A stretch of 37,618 bases of DNA from Clostridia bacterium (GTDB taxonomy: Bacteria > Bacillota > Clostridia > Oscillospirales > Acutalibacteraceae): NCBI GenBank assembly GCA_900767015.1, contig CAAFXQ010000192.1, positions 1-37,618 on the forward strand, given 5' to 3'. The notes below the pieces were generated by a model that was not told the origin of the DNA, searched no databases, and saw only the letters and a program-made list of their open reading frames with translations. A program made the translations under genes and the position numbers. This document shows positions 15,291 to 23,675 of the stretch, one piece after another; the first letter of the stretch is position 1; each line of letters opens with the position of its first letter.

Positions 15291-16450
15291 CCGAAAAGCT
15301 TTATGATCTTGACAGCTATGTGACCGAATTTGAATGTAAAGTGATTGACCTTTACGAAAAACAGGGGAAACTGAATGTCATTCTTGACCGCACCGCCTTT
15401 TTCCCGGAGGGCGGCGGACAGACCTCGGACAGAGGCTTTCTCGGCGATGTGTACGTTGAGGACGTTCAGATCGAATGTGGAAAAATCCGGCACATCGTGG
15501 AAAACTCAAAGGAAAACTCGGACAAGCTTCAGCCCGGCACCGTTCTTTCGGGGAAAATCGACTTTAAAAAGCGGTTTTCCGACATGCAGCAGCATTCGGG
15601 CGAGCATATTTTTTCGGGAATCGTTCATTCACTTTACGGCTACGATAATGTCGGCTTTCATTTGGGAAGCGAAACGGTCACGCTTGATTTTAACGGACCG
15701 CTCCAAAAAGATGATATCTGTAAAGTAGAAAAGCTTGTCAATAAAGCGGTGTGGGACAACAAGGAGATTCACGTTTTCTTCCCGACCGAGGAGGAAAAAC
15801 AGGCCATCCGCTACCGCAGTAAAAAGGAGGTTGACGGGCCGCTGCGGCTCGTTGAGATTCCCGGGGTTGACATTTGCGCCTGCTGTGCGCCACACGTCAG
15901 ACGAACGGGCGAAATCGGACTTGTTGAGGTCGTGAAATTTGAAAAATACAAGAGCGGCACAAGGCTTTCTATCCTTTGCGGAGAGCGTGCGCTTGTTGAT
16001 ATGCGCACGAAGCTTGACGAAAACCATGAGGTTGCCGCTCTTTTAAGTGCAAAGGAAACCGAGACAGCAAAAATGGTCGAAAAACTCAAAGCGGACAATG
16101 CCGACCTGTGTTACAAGCTCGGCGGCGCAAAGCTCGAAAAGCTGAAAATGCTTGTACAGTCGTTGAACGAAAGCGAAAGAAGCGTTGTTTTCTGCGACCT
16201 TACGGAAACGGACATGATTCGTGAATACGCTAACCTCTTAAGCGAAAAAAGCCGGGACTTCTCTGCGGTTTTCGGCGGAGAAAACGGCGAGTATAAATTT
16301 GTCATCATCTCCAAAAGCGGCTTTGACCTCGACGCACTTTGTAAAAAAATGCGGGAAGCCTTCGGGGCAAGAGGCGGCGGAAGAAACGGCATTGTACAAG
16401 GCTCGGTTGCGGCAAGCGAAGCGGAAATCCGGAAAGTGCTGGAACAGTAA
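15287..16450 (+). CDS. alaX: alanyl-tRNA editing protein AlaX (long form)
   Basis: A free-standing relative of the AlaRS editing domain that hydrolyses mischarged Ser- or Gly-tRNA(Ala). Zinc ligands are visible in QQHSGEHIFSG (His103, His107) and ICACCAPHVRRTGEIG (Cys199, His203). The C-terminal third resembles a DHHA1 region, ending FGARGGGRNGIVQGS. MTEKLYDLDSYVTEF is the usual N-terminus and fixes the start at 15287; a frame extending to 15158 would put Arg/Lys-rich residues read from the EamA gene in front and is rejected. The start lacks a Shine-Dalgarno sequence and overlaps the micro-ORF stop. Length is 387 residues. Confidence 0.92.
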   Translation: MTEKLYDLDSYVTEFECKVIDLYEKQGKLNVILDRTAFFPEGGGQTSDRGFLGDVYVEDVQIECGKIRHIVENSKENSDKLQPGTVLSGKIDFKKRFSDMQQHSGEHIFSGIVHSLYGYDNVGFHLGSETVTLDFNGPLQKDDICKVEKLVNKAVWDNKEIHVFFPTEEEKQAIRYRSKKEVDGPLRLVEIPGVDICACCAPHVRRTGEIGLVEVVKFEKYKSGTRLSILCGERALVDMRTKLDENHEVAALLSAKETETAKMVEKLKADNADLCYKLGGAKLEKLKMLVQSLNESERSVVFCDLTETDMIREYANLLSEKSRDFSAVFGGENGEYKFVIISKSGFDLDALCKKMREAFGARGGGRNGIVQGSVAASEAEIRKVLEQ

Positions 16451-16521
16451 AAAACACATCGGGGAACGCAGAATAAAAACCTATGCTACGAAGCGTTTCT
16501 TATATGATACACGAAAAAAAC

Positions 16522-16545
16522 ACGGGAGCCGAAGCCGACTCCCGT
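16522..16545. terminator. bidirectional terminator between alaX and the mgtC-like gene
   Basis: ACGGGAG (16522-16528) pairs perfectly with CTCCCGT (16539-16545). Seven A precede it, giving a T-run for the minus strand, and CATTTTAATTT follows for the plus strand. It lies between the convergent genes alaX and mgtC. Confidence 0.8.
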
Positions 16546-16632
16546 CATTTTAATTTACCGTCTTACCGTTGCGGCAAAACCAATTCTGCGGCTCAGATCT
16601 TACCTGAAGAACAAACCCGCCCGCGACCGCAA

Positions 16633-16663
16633 CTATTCATTATTCACTCTTCACTATTCATTA
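16633..16663. repeat. short ATTCA-type direct repeat reaching into the mgtC-like stop codon
   Basis: CTATTCATTA occurs exactly at 16633-16642 and 16654-16663, with TTCACTCTTCA between, so the repeat unit is 21 bases. The last three bases supply the TAA stop of the minus-strand gene. Confidence 0.6.
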
Positions 16664-17383
16664 GTCAATATACAGGTCTCTGATTCCGTCGAGCGCACGG
16701 ATTGCCGAAATCGTCATATTCAGCGATTCTTCGTCGCTCGGGAAAATAACAGCCTTTAAAACGATGGAATCGCTTTTGCGCTTGGTCGGTGAGCTGTCGG
16801 CATACAGCACTTCAAGTGAATGAAGCGAACCGCCGTACCGCTTGACAATGGCACCGATGTCGGCCGCCTGCTTGGACATATTTTCGGCTTCGATATAAAG
16901 GTTTTTCGAACGGTTGTTTTTTGCGATAAGCTTTTTAAAGGTGTTGAGTGTCAGATAAATGACGATTGTCGCAACAAGCGCACCGGTGTAATAGCCGGCG
17001 CCGATGGCAAGACCGATACACGAAACCGCCCAAAGACTTGCGGCGGTCGTCAGTCCCTTAACGGAAAAGCCCTCACGCAAAATGGTGCCGGCGCCTAAGA
17101 AACCGATGCCGCTGATGACCTGCGCACCGAGTCTTGTCGGGTCAAAGGTGCCGAGACCCTGATATTCGAGAAAAACGTATTTCGACGTCATCATGACAAG
17201 CGCCGAACCGACGGCAACAAGAATGTGGGTACGAAAGCCCGCCGGTCTGTGAGAGTGCTCACGCTCAAAGCCGATAAAGCCGCTTAAAACAACGGCAAGA
17301 AACAGCTTGATAATGGCGTCAATGGCGTATTGAACCTGGTCGTTCGCATAAACGGCAAGGAAAAAGTTTTTCACTGCTTCCAA
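16661..17383 (-). CDS. MgtC/SapB-family membrane protein
   Basis: A 240-residue protein with four or five hydrophobic segments, a family linked to Mg2+ limitation and survival under stress, with unclear biochemistry. Hallmarks are GFEREHSHRPAGFRTHILVAVGSALVM and QVISGIGFLGAGTILREG; residues about 150-240 form the ACT-like cytoplasmic domain. I place the start at TTG (17383) because AAGGAGG lies ten bases before it. A GTG at 17374 is second choice. A frame back to 17452 would start inside the promoter. The stop codon falls inside the short direct repeat. Confidence 0.9.
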   Translation of the reverse strand: MEAVKNFFLAVYANDQVQYAIDAIIKLFLAVVLSGFIGFEREHSHRPAGFRTHILVAVGSALVMMTSKYVFLEYQGLGTFDPTRLGAQVISGIGFLGAGTILREGFSVKGLTTAASLWAVSCIGLAIGAGYYTGALVATIVIYLTLNTFKKLIAKNNRSKNLYIEAENMSKQAADIGAIVKRYGGSLHSLEVLYADSSPTKRKSDSIVLKAVIFPSDEESLNMTISAIRALDGIRDLYID

Positions 17384-17423
17384 AAAAGGTCGTCCTCCTT
17401 CCTGATTTTTGATGTAACAACTA

Positions 17424-17452
17424 ATTATAGCACCTATTATACAATAAATCAA
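17424..17452 (-). promoter_or_regulatory. promoter of the mgtC-like gene
   Basis: Reading the minus strand, TTGATT (17447-17452) and TATAAT (17424-17429) are 17 bases apart. Transcription would begin near 17417, upstream of the AAGGAGG site. Confidence 0.7.
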
Positions 17453-17547
17453 ACAAAATACGATAATTTATATAAAAATTGCAACAAAAGATGTGATAAA
17501 AAATTTGCAGAAAACCGTGTTTTTTTGTATTTTACATCATTTAGTCC

Positions 17548-17577
17548 TTGATTTATACCGGCGGCTTGATGTATAAT
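17548..17577 (+). promoter_or_regulatory. zapA: promoter of the zapA operon
   Basis: TTGATT (17548-17553) and TATAAT (17572-17577) are 18 bases apart. A second TATAAT at 17585-17590 has no -35 partner at a usable distance. The region between mgtC and zapA is very AT-rich and holds both divergent promoters. Confidence 0.6.
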
Positions 17578-17616
17578 CATACTGTATAATTTACTATTTG
17601 CGAAAGGACACGACTC

Positions 17617-18012
17617 ATGGACAGAAATAAAGTAAAACTGAATATAGGCGGCGCCGAGTATTCCATTCTTACCGACGACGATACTTCGTATGCAATTGCG
17701 CTTGGCAAAGAGGTCGATCTTGCCCTTGACAAGATTATGAAAGAAAATCCCCGCCTTTCGATGACGCAGGCGGCTGTTATGCTTGCGTTAAGCTACGCCG
17801 ACGAATATAAAAAGACAAGCACTTCCGCCGAGCATCTTCGGGAACAGATCAAGGATTACCTTGACGACGCCGCAGACGCAAAAAGCAAGGCGGATTGGGC
17901 AAGAAGAGAAGCCGAAAAAGCAAAACGGGATCTTGAGGATTCAAAGCTTGAGGTCGAAAGACTCCGGGCTCAGCTTTCCTCTGTGCTTGACCAGATCGGC
18001 AAAAAGAAATAA
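17617..18012 (+). CDS. zapA: cell division protein ZapA
   Basis: ZapA bundles FtsZ filaments at the division septum. The 131-residue protein starts KVKLNIGGAEYSILTDDDTSYAIALGKEVD, the typical N-terminal domain, followed by RLSMTQAAVMLALSYADEYKK. A long charged coiled coil (about residues 65-128) is the dimer/tetramer stalk and is longer than in E. coli ZapA. AAAGGA precedes the ATG by eight bases. Its stop overlaps the next start as TAATG, so the U32 protein is translationally coupled to it, a pairing common in Firmicutes. Confidence 0.92.
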   Translation: MDRNKVKLNIGGAEYSILTDDDTSYAIALGKEVDLALDKIMKENPRLSMTQAAVMLALSYADEYKKTSTSAEHLREQIKDYLDDAADAKSKADWARREAEKAKRDLEDSKLEVERLRAQLSSVLDQIGKKK

Positions 18013-20072
18013 TGACGAAGCGAACCGAAATTCTCGCTCCCGCAGGCTCTTTCGAATGTGTGAAGGCCGCCGTGCGCTCCGGCGCCGATGCGGTATACCT
18101 CGGGGTAAAGTCTTTTAATGCAAGGCGCAACGCCGACAACTTTACCGATGATGAGCTGAAACGGGCAATTGAATACTGTCATGCCTGCTCGGTCAAGGTG
18201 CATATCACCTTGAACACGCTTGTGGGTGATGATGAGCTGGAATCGGCTTTGCAGGTGATAAGGCACGTTTGCTCGCTTGGCGCAGACGTGCTTATTTTGC
18301 AGGATCTGGGTCTTTCTGCCCTTGCAAAGGACGTCGCCCCCGGAATTTTGCGCCACGCATCGACGCAGATGTCGGTGCAGACCGTCAGCGGAATTGAACT
18401 GCTGCGCTCGCTCGGGTATTCGACGGTGGTTTTGCCAAGAGAACTCAGCCGTGAGGAAATTATGAATATCCGAAACAGCACCGATATGCGCCTTGAAATG
18501 TTTGTGCACGGCGCCTTGTGTATGTGCGTTTCGGGTCAGTGCTATTTAAGTGCCATGCTCGGCGGAAGAAGCGGAAACAGGGGACTTTGTGCTCAGCCGT
18601 GCCGATTGGCATTTTCCGCCGAAAACGGAACGGGACATGACCTCAGTCTTAAGGATTTGTCTCTTGCCGAACGGGCAGAAGAGCTCAGACAGCTTGGGAT
18701 TGACTCGCTGAAAATCGAAGGAAGAATGAAGCGGCCGGAATATGTTGCCGCCGCCGTCACGGCTGTCAAAAACAATTTAGACGGGAAACAAGACGAAGCG
18801 CTTCTTACGTCTCTCAAGGCTGTTTTTTCCCGCTCGGGCTTTACGGACGGATACTTTCAAAACCGGCTCGGCCGTGATATGTTCGGCACACGCACCAAGC
18901 AGGACGTAACCTCCGCCAACGAAAAGGTGCTGTCCTCGCTTCGCCGTCTTTACGATAAGGAAGCGGCACGGGTTCCCGTACGTTTTCTTCTGACCGTTTT
19001 AAAAGATGAATCGGTGACGCTTTGCGCTTTATCGAACGGAAAATCCGTCTTTTCCGACAGCGGAACGATTCCCGAAGCGGCAAGCGGAAAGCCGCTTGAT
19101 GAAGCTTCTTTGAAAGACCGGCTGTCAAAATGCGGCGGTACCGTTTTTTACGCCGAAGCGTGCGAAATTGAGCTTGACGAGGGGCTGTTTGTCCCGGCAA
19201 GCGTCATCAATTCGCTTCGCCGTGACGCACTCGAAAAGCTGGAAACGGCTTTATCCGCTGTGAAGGCTATTGACTTTACAGACAAGCAAATTGTCATACC
19301 GGCGCACAAGGCTTCTACGCCGCTCTCTTTCAACGTCAGAATTGCTTCTTCTTCTCAGATTCCGGAAAATTTAGACAATGTGGAAAACTTGTATATTCCG
19401 CTTATGAATATGGAAAAAAGCGTTGAAAAGTTGCAAAACACGGGCGTTGCCATCGGAATTGAGATTCCGAGAGGGATTTTCGGTAAAGAAGCGTATGTCG
19501 AAAGTCAGCTTGAAAAGGCAAAACAGCTCGGCATCAAAACCGCTTACTGCGGCACACTTGATGCGGTTTCCATCGCCAAAAAGGCGGGTTTTGAAATTCA
19601 TACCGGCTTTTCAATGAACGTATTGAACAGTCTTAGCGTGAATGTTTTAGAGCGGCTCGGTGTAAAGGAAATCACCTTGTCACCCGAACTGACGCTGCCG
19701 CAGGCGGAAAAAATCGGCTTCGGCGTAAAACGGGGTATCATTGCTTACGGAAGATTGCCCTTGATGCTTACGAGAAACTGTCCGATTAAAAACGGAAAGC
19801 GCTGTGACGAATGTAAGGGCAAAAGTTATCTTACCGACCGGATGGGAATCCGCTTTCCTGTTGTGTGCAATATGGGCACGAGCGAGGTGCTCAATTCCCG
19901 CCCGATTTATCTTGCCGACCGGCTCGATGAAATAAAGAATATGGACTTTATCACGCTGTACTTTACCCGTGAAAGCGGGGAAGCGGTCGATCGGATTCTT
20001 GACGCTTACCGGAAGGGAAAAGCGGCAAAAGGCGACTTTACAAGAGGACTTACCTACCGAGGGGTAGAATAA
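18012..20072 (+). CDS. peptidase U32 family protein, long form (RlhA/YdcP-like)
   Basis: A 686-residue protein. Residues about 1-280 form the U32 barrel: EILAPAGSFECVKAAVRSGADAVYLG at the start and the signature HGALCMCVSGQCYLS (Cys170, Cys177) followed by RGLCAQPCR (Cys193, Cys197). The family was first called collagenase-like, but studied members such as RlhA and TrhP hydroxylate rRNA or tRNA and bind Fe-S clusters. The long form with a DUF3656-type middle region resembles RlhA. A second Cys cluster (NCPIKNGKRCDEC) lies near residue 600. Enzyme activity is inferred; an RNA-modifying role is more likely than proteolysis. Confidence 0.85.
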   Translation: MTKRTEILAPAGSFECVKAAVRSGADAVYLGVKSFNARRNADNFTDDELKRAIEYCHACSVKVHITLNTLVGDDELESALQVIRHVCSLGADVLILQDLGLSALAKDVAPGILRHASTQMSVQTVSGIELLRSLGYSTVVLPRELSREEIMNIRNSTDMRLEMFVHGALCMCVSGQCYLSAMLGGRSGNRGLCAQPCRLAFSAENGTGHDLSLKDLSLAERAEELRQLGIDSLKIEGRMKRPEYVAAAVTAVKNNLDGKQDEALLTSLKAVFSRSGFTDGYFQNRLGRDMFGTRTKQDVTSANEKVLSSLRRLYDKEAARVPVRFLLTVLKDESVTLCALSNGKSVFSDSGTIPEAASGKPLDEASLKDRLSKCGGTVFYAEACEIELDEGLFVPASVINSLRRDALEKLETALSAVKAIDFTDKQIVIPAHKASTPLSFNVRIASSSQIPENLDNVENLYIPLMNMEKSVEKLQNTGVAIGIEIPRGIFGKEAYVESQLEKAKQLGIKTAYCGTLDAVSIAKKAGFEIHTGFSMNVLNSLSVNVLERLGVKEITLSPELTLPQAEKIGFGVKRGIIAYGRLPLMLTRNCPIKNGKRCDECKGKSYLTDRMGIRFPVVCNMGTSEVLNSRPIYLADRLDEIKNMDFITLYFTRESGEAVDRILDAYRKGKAAKGDFTRGLTYRGVE

Positions 20073-20142
20073 AGGAATCAGTAAGAGTGAAAATTGAAGA
20101 GGGGAATGCTTCACTTTTTCTTATAGAAAGGAATGGTTATCA

Positions 20143-20640
20143 ATGGCAAAACGGCTCGATTATCTGACTTGGGACGAATACTTTATGGGAATCGCCATGC
20201 TTTCGTCTTATCGCAGCAAGGACCCGAATACGCAGGTCGGGGCGTGCATCGTCAACGACAAAAACAAAATCATGTCCGTCGGCTACAACGGGCTGCCGAC
20301 CGGCTGCAGTGACGATGAGTTCCCGTGGGAGCGGGAGGGCGAAGCGTACGACACCAAGTATCCGTATGTCTGTCACGCAGAACTGAACGCAATTTTGAAT
20401 AACGCCGGCGCAAACCTTTCCGGCTGCCGGATTTATGTTGCACTGTTTCCGTGCAACGAGTGCGCAAAGGCAATCATTCAGTGCGGAATCAAAGAGGTTA
20501 TTTATATCAGCGACAAATACGCCGATACGCCGATGGTAAAAGCGTCGAAGCGGATGTTCCATGCGGCGGGCGTGAAGCTGACGAAAATCAAGCCGAGACG
20601 GGATACGGTGACGATTGACTTCAGAGAAGAGACGATTTGA
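20143..20640 (+). CDS. deoxycytidylate deaminase (dCMP deaminase)
   Basis: A 165-residue zinc deaminase that converts dCMP to dUMP for thymidylate synthesis. The zinc motif is present: CHAELNAI (His and catalytic Glu) and PCNECAKAI (two Cys). The N-terminal DYLTWDEYFMGIAMLSSYRSKDP and GYNGLPTGCSDDEFPW fit dCMP deaminases, including Bacillus ComEB. AAAGGAAT precedes the ATG. It is about 70 bases after the U32 gene, with a weak inverted repeat (AGTGAA/TTCACT near 20087 and 20109) between, so it may share the zapA transcript. Confidence 0.92.
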   Translation: MAKRLDYLTWDEYFMGIAMLSSYRSKDPNTQVGACIVNDKNKIMSVGYNGLPTGCSDDEFPWEREGEAYDTKYPYVCHAELNAILNNAGANLSGCRIYVALFPCNECAKAIIQCGIKEVIYISDKYADTPMVKASKRMFHAAGVKLTKIKPRRDTVTIDFREETI

Positions 20641-20791
20641 CCGTCGTTAATATTGTCAAATGTTTTGTTCATGATTTATTCATTTTCTCACGATAAATAT
20701 CGCTTAATGTTGTGTTAAAATTTTTGTAATTGAATATTGTATTAACTTGATTTTGTCAGGTTTGAAAGCTATCAGAGAGGATGTTTATTGT

Positions 20792-21691
20792 ATGTCATAT
20801 TACGCAAAATGTTGGTTTGATTACAAAACGGTAGTTGTTTCCGGCGCATCAAGCGGTATCGGTAAGGGTCTTGTCAAAAGACTGATTAACGATCATTGCT
20901 GCAACGTTATCGGAATCGCAAGAAACGAAAAGAAGATGAAAGCTCTTGTTGAAGAACTCGGCGATAAGGGCGACCGCTTTTTCACATACAGTCTTTTTGA
21001 TGTATCGGTCGAGGAAAATTGGAAAAAGTTTGCCGCTGAGCTTGAGGAAAAAGGAATTATTCCCGATGTCATTATCAACAACGCCGGCATTCTGCCGAAG
21101 TTTGATAAGTTCCTGAATTATTCGATGGACGAAATCAACAAGGTGATGCAGATTAACTTTTATTCCTGCGTATATTCGATGAAAGCCATGGTTCCGATCA
21201 TTTTGAATTCTCCTTCGGCTGCGCTTATCAATGTTGCTTCTTCGGCGGCCTTGTGCTCACTTGCCGGAACTTCGGTTTATTCGGCGAGCAAGGCGGCGCT
21301 CAAGAGTATGACAGACGCTGTCCGTGAGGAATACAGAGGAAGACTGTATGTCGGTCTTGTCTGTCCGGGCTTTACCAAGACGGATATTTTCCATAACCAG
21401 AAGGACGTGAAAAACAGCACCGGCGAAAAAGCGTTGCAGATGGTCAGCACGGACTGCGAAAAAATGGTCGACAAGATCATCGAGGGTATGTGGAAAAAGA
21501 AATACGATATGGTATACGGCTCGGATGCCAAAATGATGAATATCGGCACAAAGCTTATGGGCGTCGGTATTCCGATGGCTGCGAACATTGTCATGAAGCT
21601 TTCGAAGCTTGAACTGTTTGAAGATATTTATTCGGACGACAGCGATGCGGTTAAAGCGGCAATAAGAGCGGCAAGAAGAAATGTAAGATAA
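20792..21691 (+). CDS. short-chain dehydrogenase/reductase
   Basis: A 299-residue SDR. The cofactor loop VVVSGASSGIGKGL, the NNAG motif (VIINNAGILPKF), the catalytic Ser in NVASSAALCSL and the Tyr-Lys pair in YSASKAAL are all intact. GLVCPGFTKTDIF is the usual post-catalytic loop. A C-terminal extension of about 60 residues goes beyond the fold. The substrate is unknown. The ATG at 20792 follows AGAGAGGA with good spacing; a frame extending to a TTG at 20747 is less likely. It is transcribed alone: 150 AT-rich bases precede it, including a CGATA-AA-TATCG palindrome (20691-20702), and a terminator follows. Confidence 0.9.
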   Translation: MSYYAKCWFDYKTVVVSGASSGIGKGLVKRLINDHCCNVIGIARNEKKMKALVEELGDKGDRFFTYSLFDVSVEENWKKFAAELEEKGIIPDVIINNAGILPKFDKFLNYSMDEINKVMQINFYSCVYSMKAMVPIILNSPSAALINVASSAALCSLAGTSVYSASKAALKSMTDAVREEYRGRLYVGLVCPGFTKTDIFHNQKDVKNSTGEKALQMVSTDCEKMVDKIIEGMWKKKYDMVYGSDAKMMNIGTKLMGVGIPMAANIVMKLSKLELFEDIYSDDSDAVKAAIRAARRNVR

Positions 21692-21697
21692 AAAAAC

Positions 21698-21727
21698 GCA
21701 GGAGCAATCAAAAACGGTTGCTCCTGC
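21698..21727. terminator. bidirectional terminator between the SDR and phosphoesterase genes
   Basis: GCAGGAGCAA (21698-21707) pairs perfectly with TTGCTCCTGC (21718-21727). TTCTTTT follows on the plus strand and six T follow on the minus strand, so it serves both convergent genes. Confidence 0.88.
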
Positions 21728-21795
21728 TTCTTTTGTGTGATAAGAATGACAGCGCCTGCAATTTTCACAGACGCTGTTTTGCTTTATGTTTTGTT

Positions 21796-22734
21796 TTATA
21801 CAAGGTCAAGACTGAACGTTACGTCAACATTTTCGCCCTTTGCGAAGTTCCGCATAGAGAATGTTACCTCATCGTCATAAACCTCAACGATGTAGCCGAC
21901 GTACTTTTCAATTCCGCCGAAGTCGTTGCCTTTGATATAGGTCGGAAGATTGACACTGTATACGCCCTCGGAAAGCTCACAGACTGACTTTTCATAATAG
22001 CCGTCGTGAAGATGTCCGTTGATGAAAATGACGTTTTCGTGTTTGGTGAGAATTTCTCTGACCTGCTCGGACTGATCGCCGAGGTCACCCGTTTTCCAGA
22101 CGTCGGGAAGTCCGTGGGTGTTTTTCAGCGGCTGATGGCAGATGACGAAAGCGGGAAGATCTTCCGCTTCGGCTTTTGTGAGTTCATCATCAAGGAACTG
22201 AAGCTGGGTGTCGGAAAGGTAGGCTCTTTCAAATTCCTGCTTTTCCGTTCCGAGAACGATGAAAACGCCGCCGTCCATTTTATAGGAGTAATACGGCTTA
22301 CCCTCGGTGTCGATGTCAAGAAGCTTGTTCATCTCGTCGGTGATCAGCTTGTTGTTCTTTTCATAGAAATTACGGGCGTCGTGATTGCCGGTGGCAAGAA
22401 GGATCTTATCAAAAGCGTCCTGATTATCAAGAACGTTGAACAAGGCATCGTATTCACAGCCGAGACCGTTATCGGTCAGGTCGCCGGCAATGACAAGGGC
22501 ATCAAGGTCGACGCCGCTGTTTTTTACGTCGGTAAAAACGTTTGAAACACGATTGGCCCGGAAAGAGTCGGCGTTGACATGAATGTCGCTGATTGCCGCA
22601 AAGGCAAGTTCGACGTTCTCTTCATCTTTCAGCACGATGGGATCGGCGGTCGAGGGGCCGGTGATGATTCCCAACGACAGAAAAAGGGACAAAAGCAAAG
22701 CAAAAAGCTTTTTCGCAACGGTTGCAATTAACAT
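21796..22734 (-). CDS. secreted calcineurin-like metallophosphoesterase
   Basis: A 312-residue phosphoesterase with the complete two-metal motif set: SDIH (Asp50, His52), GDLTDNG (Asp85), GNHD (Asn117, His118), CHQP and GHLHDG. The first 30 residues form a signal peptide or anchor (KKLFALLLSLFLSLGIITG), so it acts outside the membrane. A beta-rich C-terminal part (about residues 255-312) is typical of secreted relatives. Substrate unknown. GGAGG lies seven or so bases before the ATG. It has its own promoter and a terminator isolates it from the kinase gene upstream. Confidence 0.88.
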   Translation of the reverse strand: MLIATVAKKLFALLLSLFLSLGIITGPSTADPIVLKDEENVELAFAAISDIHVNADSFRANRVSNVFTDVKNSGVDLDALVIAGDLTDNGLGCEYDALFNVLDNQDAFDKILLATGNHDARNFYEKNNKLITDEMNKLLDIDTEGKPYYSYKMDGGVFIVLGTEKQEFERAYLSDTQLQFLDDELTKAEAEDLPAFVICHQPLKNTHGLPDVWKTGDLGDQSEQVREILTKHENVIFINGHLHDGYYEKSVCELSEGVYSVNLPTYIKGNDFGGIEKYVGYIVEVYDDEVTFSMRNFAKGENVDVTFSLDLV

Positions 22735-22767
22735 AATGTTTCCTCCGTGTTATAAAAATATGAACAT

Positions 22768-22796
22768 ATTTTAATACAAAACCTGACTGAAGTCAA
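22768..22796 (-). promoter_or_regulatory. promoter of the phosphoesterase gene
   Basis: On the minus strand TTGACT (22791-22796) and TAAAAT (22768-22773) are 17 bases apart, directly downstream of the kinase terminator. Confidence 0.7.
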
Positions 22797-22815
22797 GGCA
22801 ATCCGATAACAAAAA

Positions 22816-22845
22816 GGCCGCCGATAACAAAAATCATCGGCGGTC
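22816..22845 (-). terminator. terminator of the MFS-pyridoxamine kinase operon
   Basis: On the minus strand ATCGGCGG pairs with CCGCCGAT (22818-22825 and 22836-22843), extended by a G-U and a G-C pair, and is followed by five T. It lies about 20 bases after the kinase stop. Confidence 0.85.
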
Positions 22846-22868
22846 ATTGGTATCTTCAAATTCCGTTG

Positions 22869-23669
22869 TCAAAAATCCTCAAGTGCACTTTCAAACGCCA
22901 GACCGTACCAGGTGTCGCTGTTTTCGATTGCTTTGTCGGTCACTTTCAGGGCGGCGTCAAGAGCGCTTTCGACCGGCTGCCCCGAAAGCATACAGGCGAA
23001 CAGGACACTTGCGAACGTGTCGCCCGTTCCGCAGGTAACGTTCGGACGCTTTTTAGAAAAGGCGTAACGCACCGTTCCGTCCTTTAAGAACGCCGCACCG
23101 ATTTCCTCTTTATTGAAGCTGACGCCCGTAATCATCGGAACACGGCAGCCGAGCGCATGAAGGGAAAACAGCAAGTCGCTGATATAGTCCCTGTCGTAGT
23201 TTTCGATAACCGGCGTTTTTCCGAGAAGCATCGCCGCTTCGGTGAGGTTCGGCGTAATCACGTCCGCAAGCGAACAAAGGCGGGCAAGTCCTCCGGCGCT
23301 TTCTTCGCTTAAAAGAGAATACGGCTTTCCGTCGTCGCCCATAACGGGGTCAACAAGCACAAGGGCGTTTTCTTTTTTCAACTCAGCGACAAAATCATAT
23401 ACAATTTCGGTTTGTTCCGTGTTCAGCATATACCCGGTGAAAATTCCGTCAAACCGGAGTCCCAGTTCTCTCCAGTCGTTTACGGTGTCTTTCATCATTC
23501 CGGTCAGCGGCTTGCAGGTGTATTTCGGAAAGGCGGTGTGCGCCGAAAAAAGGGCAGTCGGCAAAATCGCCGTTTCAATATTTTTATGCGCAAGAATCGG
23601 AAGGGCAACCGAGGCGGAACACTTGCCGAAGCAGGAGATGTCCTGAACGACGACGGCTTTTTTCTGCAT
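22869..23669 (-). CDS. pyridoxamine/pyridoxal kinase (PfkB/ribokinase superfamily)
   Basis: A 266-residue kinase likely to phosphorylate pyridoxal, pyridoxamine or pyridoxine in vitamin B6 salvage. It has VQDISCFGKCSASVALPIL at the N-terminus, LVDPVMGDDGKPYS, TPNLTEAAMLLG and the catalytic anion hole CGTGDTFAS (Asp217). These match the clostridial PdxK/PdxY type; related hydroxymethylpyrimidine kinases are the main alternative. The ATG is six bases after the MFS stop and its ribosome site AGAGGA lies in the last codons of that gene, so the two are coupled. The transporter may therefore bring in a B6 vitamer or related substrate, which is inference. Confidence 0.87.
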   Translation of the reverse strand: MQKKAVVVQDISCFGKCSASVALPILAHKNIETAILPTALFSAHTAFPKYTCKPLTGMMKDTVNDWRELGLRFDGIFTGYMLNTEQTEIVYDFVAELKKENALVLVDPVMGDDGKPYSLLSEESAGGLARLCSLADVITPNLTEAAMLLGKTPVIENYDRDYISDLLFSLHALGCRVPMITGVSFNKEEIGAAFLKDGTVRYAFSKKRPNVTCGTGDTFASVLFACMLSGQPVESALDAALKVTDKAIENSDTWYGLAFESALEDF

Positions 23670-23675
23670 GGATAA

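Noticed and set aside
16451..16632. RNA gene between alaX and the mgtC-like gene
   Set aside because: Apart from the terminator and the short repeat I see no tRNA-like cloverleaf, T-loop motif or conserved RNA structure.
17384..17452. Longer mgtC-like protein from an ATG at 17452
   Set aside because: That codon lies in the -35 box of the gene's own promoter, upstream of the predicted transcript start.
20691..20702. CGATA-AA-TATCG palindrome as operator of the SDR gene
   Set aside because: It is short, the region is AT-rich, and I could not place a convincing promoter next to it. It is mentioned only in the gene entry.
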